The position numbers were made by a program, and so were the translations under genes. Under the pieces are notes generated by a model that had not been told where the DNA came from, did no database searches, and worked only from the letters and a program-made list of their open reading frames with translations. From Nissolia schottii (lineage: Eukaryota; Streptophyta; Magnoliopsida; Fabales; Fabaceae): 64,000 nucleotides of DNA. This document shows, piece after piece, positions 57,780 through 64,000 of the stretch. Where the stretch lies: NCBI GenBank assembly GCA_003254905.1, contig QANU01086265.1:688151-752150 (forward strand), written 5' to 3'. Every line of letters begins with the position of its first letter. Position 1 is the first letter of the stretch.

Positions 57780-59135
57780 CTAAGGCCCATAAGAAATATA
57801 CCTCACTTTTGTTGATTCTTCAAGTGAATGTACAAGAGAGGTAAAGATATTTGATACCTTGGCCTTGGAAAATACATGGACCTTTTTCATTGTCCATTGC
57901 TTCTCTTTTGTTATTTTGAACTTTGGAAGTTTATGTTCATGAGAAGCTTTTCTTGAGTGCTTCATTCTAGTTTGATTGTGGCAATTTCTTTTACACCTTG
58001 GAGGCACTTTATTTGATGACTTTCCCTTGTTTTCTTCACCAATTTGTTCATCCTTTTGTAAAATTTTCTGCATAATTGAAGCACTTGGAAGACATTTTGG
58101 TACCCATTTCAACTTGGGTCCTTTTGGGTTAGTGTTGGCATTTTTATCATCTTTAGGAACCCATACCAAATTATTTCTCATACAAGAATTTCTTCTATAA
58201 TAGCACAAATGAGAAATATGTCCTAATTTTCCACAATAATTGCAAGTAATTGATTTTGATGATGATTTGATACTATTATAACATTCTAAGCCATGTTTGT
58301 TGCAAGACATGCTTGATTTTTCACATTTAGAAATATTTGTCTTCTCTTTATTATCAATGGATAATAGACATGTAGTCTCTTCATTTTTCTCAATTTTAGA
58401 AGACAATTCCTCAACTTGATTTTCAAGATCAATGTAATTTTCAAACATAGTTGAGGTTTCACATTTCAAGGTTATTTCCTCATCAAGAAAAGAGTATTTA
58501 CCTTTCAATGATTCAATTTGACATTTAATAGAGGAAATATTTTGTAAGCAAATCAAGCTTTTATCTCTAAATAGCAACAAATCATCAAGCAAATCATCAT
58601 ATGCACATTTAATATTATCATAGGAAGGACAATGGTCAAGTTTTGCATTTTTTACCTCAAAGTCCTTTGAATCAACAATTTCCTTAATTGACTCCTCTTG
58701 ATAATCATCTTTATCTTCATGCTCATCCAAGAAGGCTTCAAGAGGATGTCTTTTTGGGTCTTCCTCTTCTTGCTCTCTAATTTCAAATTTGTAATAAACA
58801 TTGTCATAACAATAAAGAGCATTAAGAGTTTCCCAAATACTTTTGGCACTAGAGCAATGTCTAACCTTATCATAGATATTTTCACATAGACTATTTCTTA
58901 AAATTTGCATTGCTCTAATGTTTAAGGAAAATTGTTTCTTATCATAGGCATTCATTTTATGTAGGGGTTTGGAAGTATATCCATCAAGCACAATATCCCA
59001 CATATCAATATCTATTGCCTCTATATAGATATTTATTTTTGATTTCCATATCACAAAATGTTCACCATCAAAGAATGGTGGTTTAATAGATTCATACCAA
59101 TCCATTTCTAAACACTTAATAAGGTTACCAAACAA
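57780..59135 (-). CDS. Copia gag-like protein (UBN2 domain, CCHC zinc knuckle)
   Basis: Uninterrupted 451-residue ORF. The N-terminal 115 residues match the copia gag/UBN2 capsid type (IKPPFFDGEHFVIWKSKI at 17-34; WDIVLDGY 46-53; SAKSIWETLNALY 97-109). The central part is acidic and coiled-coil-like (about 195-255). A C-x2-C-x4-H-x4-C knuckle (CNYCGKLGHISHLC) spans 298-311, followed by a basic tail. Compared with usual gag the segment after LNALY is short, so part of the capsid appears deleted; no protease follows the stop. The reading frame has nevertheless been kept open, suggesting recent origin or selection for a packaging role. The start at 59135 lies 42 bp after the primer-binding site; the next Met is at residue 11 (MDWYES), which could be the true start. 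Confidence 0.85.
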   Translation of the reverse strand: MFGNLIKCLEMDWYESIKPPFFDGEHFVIWKSKINIYIEAIDIDMWDIVLDGYTSKPLHKMNAYDKKQFSLNIRAMQILRNSLCENIYDKVRHCSSAKSIWETLNALYCYDNVYYKFEIREQEEEDPKRHPLEAFLDEHEDKDDYQEESIKEIVDSKDFEVKNAKLDHCPSYDNIKCAYDDLLDDLLLFRDKSLICLQNISSIKCQIESLKGKYSFLDEEITLKCETSTMFENYIDLENQVEELSSKIEKNEETTCLLSIDNKEKTNISKCEKSSMSCNKHGLECYNSIKSSSKSITCNYCGKLGHISHLCYYRRNSCMRNNLVWVPKDDKNANTNPKGPKLKWVPKCLPSASIMQKILQKDEQIGEENKGKSSNKVPPRCKRNCHNQTRMKHSRKASHEHKLPKFKITKEKQWTMKKVHVFSKAKVSNIFTSLVHSLEESTKVRYISYGP

Positions 59136-59180
59136 TTAGGACCTTTAACTCTAAGCGGTTAAGCTTTTTCCAGAGCACGA

Positions 59181-59195
59181 AGCTCTGATACCACT
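59181..59195 (-). promoter_or_regulatory. Primer-binding site, initiator tRNA-Met
   Basis: On the minus strand AGTGGTATCAGAGCT begins immediately after the 5' LTR terminus at 59196; TGGTATCAGAGC is the standard complement of the 3' end of plant initiator tRNA-Met. Confidence 0.92.
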
Positions 59196-61137
59196 TGTTG
59201 GTCTTGGCAACCAATACCCAAGAGGGGGGTGAATTGGGTATTTTAGAAATTATTCCAATTTCAACAAATATTGCATTTTCATGCAATTAACGTTACTACG
59301 CAGCGGAATATAACAATTAAAGATGTAATATAAGCATGCTCAATTATGTTTGTAATAAAACAATAAGATCAACAGAGCAACTTATAAACAATTATCAACA
59401 GATGCAATTCTCAAATATGCAAGACAATAATATAAGTTTGCAATAAATAAAGAGATAGAGTTAGAGAGATTGCAAACAGTGATTTATCCTGGTTCGACCA
59501 CCCTTGTGATCTACGTCCAGTCCCCAAGCGACTTGCTCAAGATTTCTCCACTATCATCAAGCTTCTAACTTAGGTGCTTGACAAACCTTTACATCCAAGA
59601 GCACTCCTCACACTTAGGATCCCCCACCTTTGTGTAGAAGCCTCAAGAACCAAACCTTAGGGATACCACACCCTAAGCAACTAGAGGGATACCTCACCCT
59701 CTTTACAAGTGTATGGAAATTTTGTGTTTGATAAGAAACTCTCTCAAGAGTAGATAATACAAATTGAAGCTCTATAGGAATATTGACAATATCTCTCTTT
59801 TTGCTCTTATGATGATGGAAAATATTAATCCATTGATAGAATGAAGTATGAGGATGATGGGAATCAAAGGCTTGGCTAGAAATGAGAGTTTAATGGGTAT
59901 TTATAGGGTTTCTAAGTGTACTAGCCGTTTATAGCCGTTACCCATTATTTTAATCAATTTTATCCATTGAAAAACTAGCCGTTTTTGGCTTCAGGACTCG
60001 AGTCATTCGAATGACTCATTAGAATTCATTCGAATGACTGATGTAATGTAGCCGTTGGGGCCTCTGATGACAGAGTCATTCGAATGACCATTCTTGAGTC
60101 ATTCGAATGACTCAACAAAATGACTTGCTCTACAAATTTGTAGATCTTTCTCTTAGCTTTATGTAGCAATTTGAACCACCTCAATTGGAGTTCTATAGCC
60201 CAAGATATCATCATTTTACTAACTACTGTGCAAGTCACTTTGCTGAGCGCGCCACTCATCCATTTTCTTATCTTTCTTGATTCCTAAGTTTGTCTAATTC
60301 ATTTTACGTCCTGGAATCAATTAAGATCATTTAAGAGCATCATTCTAAGAGTTTAGAGAGAGATATATATCAATTTTCCTTTGACAAGAATACCTTAAGT
60401 CCTAAGAAACTATTTCCCTTTTTACCGTTTGCTTGGACTTGGTATTCTTCATGAATCCTATCTTCGGCATTACCATGTTCTTCATGGAATTGACATTTCA
60501 TGCTTCGCCTTTTGTCTTTGGGCATCATATGAATGTTCCTTCTTGTTCCATCTTGTTCTTGATGCCTTGGACTTTCCTATACACAAGATACTTCACTAGA
60601 AAGTATAGTTAGTCCAATGTGTTCCAATATCTTCATATGCATATATAGATTAATCAATGCATCATACATATACAGTTACACAAAGATCAAATTATATTAA
60701 TCAAATAATATTCTTTGCCTAGCATGCATGCATTGTAACACTATAGCACTTGATATTCATGCATATACACATATAGACACAAATATATCCAATAGTTAAT
60801 CCATCAAGCACATATAGAGAATTATTGGATATGTTCTCAAAAGGATGTTTCTCATATATCATTGTATGATGTGTAAGCTATGTGAATACCATCAAGTTCA
60901 ATCATACAATATCAAATGTATTCTATTTAGCATATAACATCCTTTTGCATTCTAATTGTCATTATCTATTTGTTGTGTACTTTTTGTTATCATCAAGATA
61001 TATAACAACTAGGGAAACCTAGTTCTACAAATATAAGCATATACAATGAGCATAGACAATTAGAGCATATTGTATTTGTCATCATCTAAACATATTGTAT
61101 TAAACAATTGGAATAACTAGGGAAACCTAGTTCCACA
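59196..61137 (-). repeat. 5' LTR of the gag-only copia element
   Basis: 1942 bp, near-identical in layout to 51839-53820. TATAAATA (minus) is at 59905-59898. Palindromes CATTCGAATG start at 60004 and 60027, 60077 and 60100: pairs 23 bp apart, 73 bp between pairs, about 100 bp upstream of the TATA box. Confidence 0.93.
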
Positions 61138-61883
61138 GGTGCCTGTTCATGAACCATTGCCAATGCATACAGATGTAAAACAACGCATTGTTTCATGAAA
61201 AAACACACCCATTCGAACATGTAATCGATTAGCAAAGGGTGGTAATCGATTACACACATGGTAACTGCCAATTTTCAAATTCTGTGTGATGGTAATCGAT
61301 TACCACGAGTGTTTAATCGATTACACACACAACAAATGCCAATTTTGAAAGTTTCTGAGGTGGTAATCGATTACCGTAAGTGTGTAATCGATTACACACA
61401 TAAAAACCACTTATTTTCAAAATTCTCGAGTTGGTAATCGATTACAGCAAGTTGGTAATCGATCACTCATGCAGAAAATGTATATTTTCACATTTTTTAT
61501 GCTGGTAATCGATTACTGAAACCCTGTAATCGATTACTGAACCTGGTAATCAATTACTGAAATCCAGTACTCTATTACTGACACAGTAAAGTGTTTTCCA
61601 AGTGTTGCAAACCTTAGAAAAGTGTTGCTAATTGATTTTAGCTTTAGGAAAAGTGTTAGACTTGTTAGAATGAAAACCTTATGAGCCATTAACCATGATA
61701 TCAATAACAAGTGCTAACTATTAAACTCTAAGGTAAAAACACTTGAACCTTCAATATGATGATCGGTTGATCGTTGCAATTAATCGGTTGTGTCATTGCC
61801 TTTTTCTTGCTTTTTGTTGATATTCTTGTCTTCATCAAAACTAAGCCATCAATGGTCAGAAAAAGAATCTTTTTCACACTCAT

Positions 61884-62240
61884 GAGGTTTATAATAAAGA
61901 TTTAATTGTAATACACTGACAATATAACCAATTATATCTTGACACATCAACATATATAATTAATTACCGCAACTGCTTTAAAAGATTTAATTAAATGAAT
62001 ACCTAAAAATCGCAACATAATTAAACTCATAATAATATAATATAATAACTGAGACTTGTAAAAGTGGGTCCACGGTCATTAATCAAACCTGTAACTAATT
62101 TTAAAGCGGGCCTAACTGACGAACACATGCTATTTATTTTTAAAATCTAATAATAATGTTTGGTCGCGTGTAAGTTAAAGGTATAGACCAATGGTCTTTG
62201 TGCTGATGGGCATATGTTGCTTCGAAACACCGTCAAGACC
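61884..62240. other. AT-rich upstream DNA
   Basis: No ORF. It contains a short MITE-like end (AATACACTGACAATATAA near 61912). Confidence 0.45.
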
Positions 62241-62246
62241 AACGGC

Positions 62247-63551
62247 TATATATAACCAGAAATAGAGGAAGACGGAAAACAGAGCTTTCCCCCCCTTTGT
62301 GCGTCGAAACACCGTCAAGATCCATGGCCGTTGCGAAGACCACACTGTGCGTCTATCATTGAAGGCATAGCCTCAAGAGGAAGAGTATAGGTCCCCCCTT
62401 TCTTTCTCTCTCTGGTAACCTTTTCTTTCTTTCTTTCTTTCTTCATATTCATTCTGCTTTGATTCTCAAAAGAACATGTACCTTTCTGGCTTCCCGTAAT
62501 GTTAACTGTAAAGCTCTGCTTTCATTCGTATCGTTTTCTATGTACTGCCCAATTGTGTGTCTCTCTCTCATATTTGGTAGTGACTTTCTCTTCTATTCTA
62601 TTGACCCAACGGCAACCCCAACTTCATAATTGGAAATTGCCTTACAGGAAATTCAATACCCGATTCACTAATTTAATGGTTACCTGAGAATCTGTAAATT
62701 GCAGTGATAGTGGTTGTGGTTTCCTTTAGCAATGTTTTGATTGGTATTGTGTGAGAGGAAAAGGGGATTACTGCTAACTCTTTCATGGCAATCAGGTGGA
62801 AACCCAAAACCTTTCTTGGACTCCATAATTTGGTCTCAGTGGGTTTGGGCCTCCATTAATTCAATGTGAAAAGAATTTTGATTCATTATTTCATCTTAAT
62901 GAAACATCCTCATAATTCTCGTAATTGCCAAAAGAAGAAAGTTTAGATTATAAAGATATTAAATCCCTCCTAGTTACTTGATGCATAATGGGTTTTTTTT
63001 TTGCATGATGTGGAGTTCCTTATGAAACATTAGTTAGCTTTGCAAAAGAATCCGATTCCTTTAAGTGCTGTAGTAGTTTGAATATTAAAGTAATGAAGTT
63101 TTTTGTTTTGTGATAGACTATAGTGATGTGATTTCCCATTTATTTCAATGCATGGAGAATTTGGAGTACTCACACTAGTTGATGTAATTCATCATTTTAT
63201 GCATTTACCTGTTGCTTAATTGATTATTTTTGGGTGCTGTTATGATGCGTTCCAATAAGATTCCCCTGTGCTCTTAGTTGATTTGTAAATACTTAATTTT
63301 TTTATTTTCAAGTCAAGATTCAAGAATTGCTTTTTTGCCTGTAGTGTGAACTTGTTTAATGTTTAGAATTTATGATAATTTCTGCAGCATATTCCGTCTC
63401 AACACACTTGGTGTTTTTGGATTGCTTGATGTTCCTTTGCCAGAATGATTTGGATATGATGTGTTTTTGAGAAGCACAAAGCATTTCGTATCTTGATGAA
63501 AGAGTCTGCGCACAACCAATTTTAGATTTGGTTAAATCTGTTGCTTTAGAG
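62247..63551 (+). other. Possible promoter and 5' untranslated exons of a gene to the right
   Basis: TATATATAA at 62247-62255 is followed by a GC-richer leader up to a donor-like CTG/GTAACC at 62414/62415, after a CT-rich stretch. A second candidate exon, 63388-63551, sits between TTTCTGCAG and GAG/GTTAGT. Neither piece has a sustained reading frame; short ORFs beginning at 62322 and 63496 stop after a few codons. This fits a 5' UTR with introns or a non-coding RNA. CGAAACACCGTCAAGA occurs twice (about 62223 and 62305), once on each side of the TATA box. Confidence 0.3.
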
Positions 63552-63867
63552 GTTAGTTTTCAGTATATGGCTTCTATGTGAAATTACAAACTGTTGAAGA
63601 TAAAGGATTGTATTGTTTTATTTAGCCTCCACTTTTGATTGCCTGTGAAAATTACCGCCTAAATGATTTAAATTGACATTATCAACTTTTTTTTTTCCCA
63701 CTTCCATCATTTGATCATTATCTGCTAGTATGTTTCTTAATGCTTATCATATATGAGATTGGATTTGTGTTTTGAACATGTAATATGATTTATTGAGTAG
63801 AAGTACAAGTTCTTAAGGAAATCCTTAAAAATGTTGTTCCATGGTTGCACGTATGCATTTGATGTTG

Positions 63868-64000
63868 GCCTTGAAATTTATTTAGAGATAACTCGATAAC
63901 TTGTGTGACTAGAAATTATTGTGAGATAATTTGATGACGTGTATAATTCTAGATATTGTGTGATTATTCAATGACTTTTACAAAGCTTTGTGAGATAATT
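63868..64000. repeat. Second array of the 38-bp minisatellite, inverted
   Basis: The reverse complement reads GTCATCAAATTATCTCACAA, TAATTTCTAGTCACACAAG and similar, matching the monomer and its variants at 40285-43885. At least three monomers are visible before the window ends. Confidence 0.8.

Larger units (their letters stand above)
51839..61137 (-). mobile_element. Sirevirus-like copia element, gag-only and non-autonomous, 9.3 kb
   Basis: LTRs TGTTGGTCTTGG..TAGTTCCACA at 51839-53820 and 59196-61137, with perfect TSD GGTGC (51834-51838, 61138-61142). On the minus strand the right copy is the 5' LTR. A perfect tRNA-Met primer-binding site follows it, then gag (59135-57780), then a 72-bp repeat block and a region with many polypurine tracts before the 3' LTR. 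No protease, integrase, RT or RNase H can be found in the 5.4-kb interior, so it must be mobilised in trans. Long LTRs, initiator-Met primer site and multiplied polypurine tracts are features of Sireviruses. The LTRs look highly similar, suggesting a fairly recent insertion. Confidence 0.9.
51166..61878 (-). mobile_element. Solo LTR (GTAATCGATTAC family) split by a nested copia element
   Basis: The two halves, 51166-51838 and 61143-61878 (about 1409 bp together), align with the reverse complement of 37711-39133. The outer flanks carry a perfect 5-bp repeat CTCAT (51161-51165, 61879-61883). The TATA box (TATATAA on the minus strand, about 51819-51826) lies in the left half and the palindrome array (61210-61575) in the right half, so the nested element landed between them. 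Confidence 0.88.

Overview
The window looks like nuclear DNA from a dicot plant, most likely a legume of the bean/soybean group. The evidence is spliceosomal introns, an AT-rich background, plant-type carboxylesterases, plant Ty3 and Ty1/copia retrotransposons, and solo LTRs of kinds I associate with phaseoloid legumes. The family assignment is inference from sequence style; no search was run.

Genes are few. (1) At 1-889 (minus) lie the first three exons of a type II membrane, sulfotransferase-like P-loop protein. (2) At 6642-7547 (plus) and 30447-31361 (plus) are two intronless carboxylesterases of the plant CXE / 2-hydroxyisoflavanone dehydratase-like family, with complete catalytic triads. 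They are probably ancient tandem duplicates pushed about 23 kb apart by transposons. (3) At 21406-21758 (minus) is a small two-exon secreted defensin-like cysteine-rich peptide gene, visible only once its signal-peptide exon is spliced on. (4) At 62247-63551 (plus) there may be the promoter and untranslated exons of a gene lying to the right.

Most of the rest is mobile or repeated DNA, and many insertions can be bounded to the base by target-site duplications (TSDs). A chromodomain Ty3 element (8865-15815) carries a MITE in its 5' LTR and a solo LTR in its reverse transcriptase. Four related or similar MULE-type elements with 9-bp TSDs occur at 9100-9325, 24305-25889, 30058-30284 and 31449-32631; the last two flank the second carboxylesterase. 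A roughly 635-bp unit is tandemly repeated about 5.7 times at 26039-29645. Two solo LTRs of one family lie in opposite orientation at 17395-18921 and 33612-35067. A decayed copia pol (35850-39395, minus) is split by another solo LTR (37711-39133). A 3.6-kb minisatellite with a 345-bp higher-order period fills 40285-43885, and the same family reappears inverted at the right edge (63868-64000). A Tat-lineage Ty3 element with two RNase H domains and an antisense ORF occupies 43886-50940 but lacks a 3' LTR. At 51839-61137 a Sirevirus-like, gag-only copia element sits inside a solo LTR of yet another family.

The most striking non-gene signal is shared architecture in three LTR families of unrelated sequence. 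Each carries short palindromes (cores ATCGAT, TTCGAA or CCGCT-n-AGCGG) in pairs 19-23 bp apart, in two families repeated every 71-73 bp, directly upstream of the LTR TATA box. A fourth LTR family carries an snRNA-type upstream element exactly 34 bp from its TATA box, and that spacing is kept in all three copies seen here.
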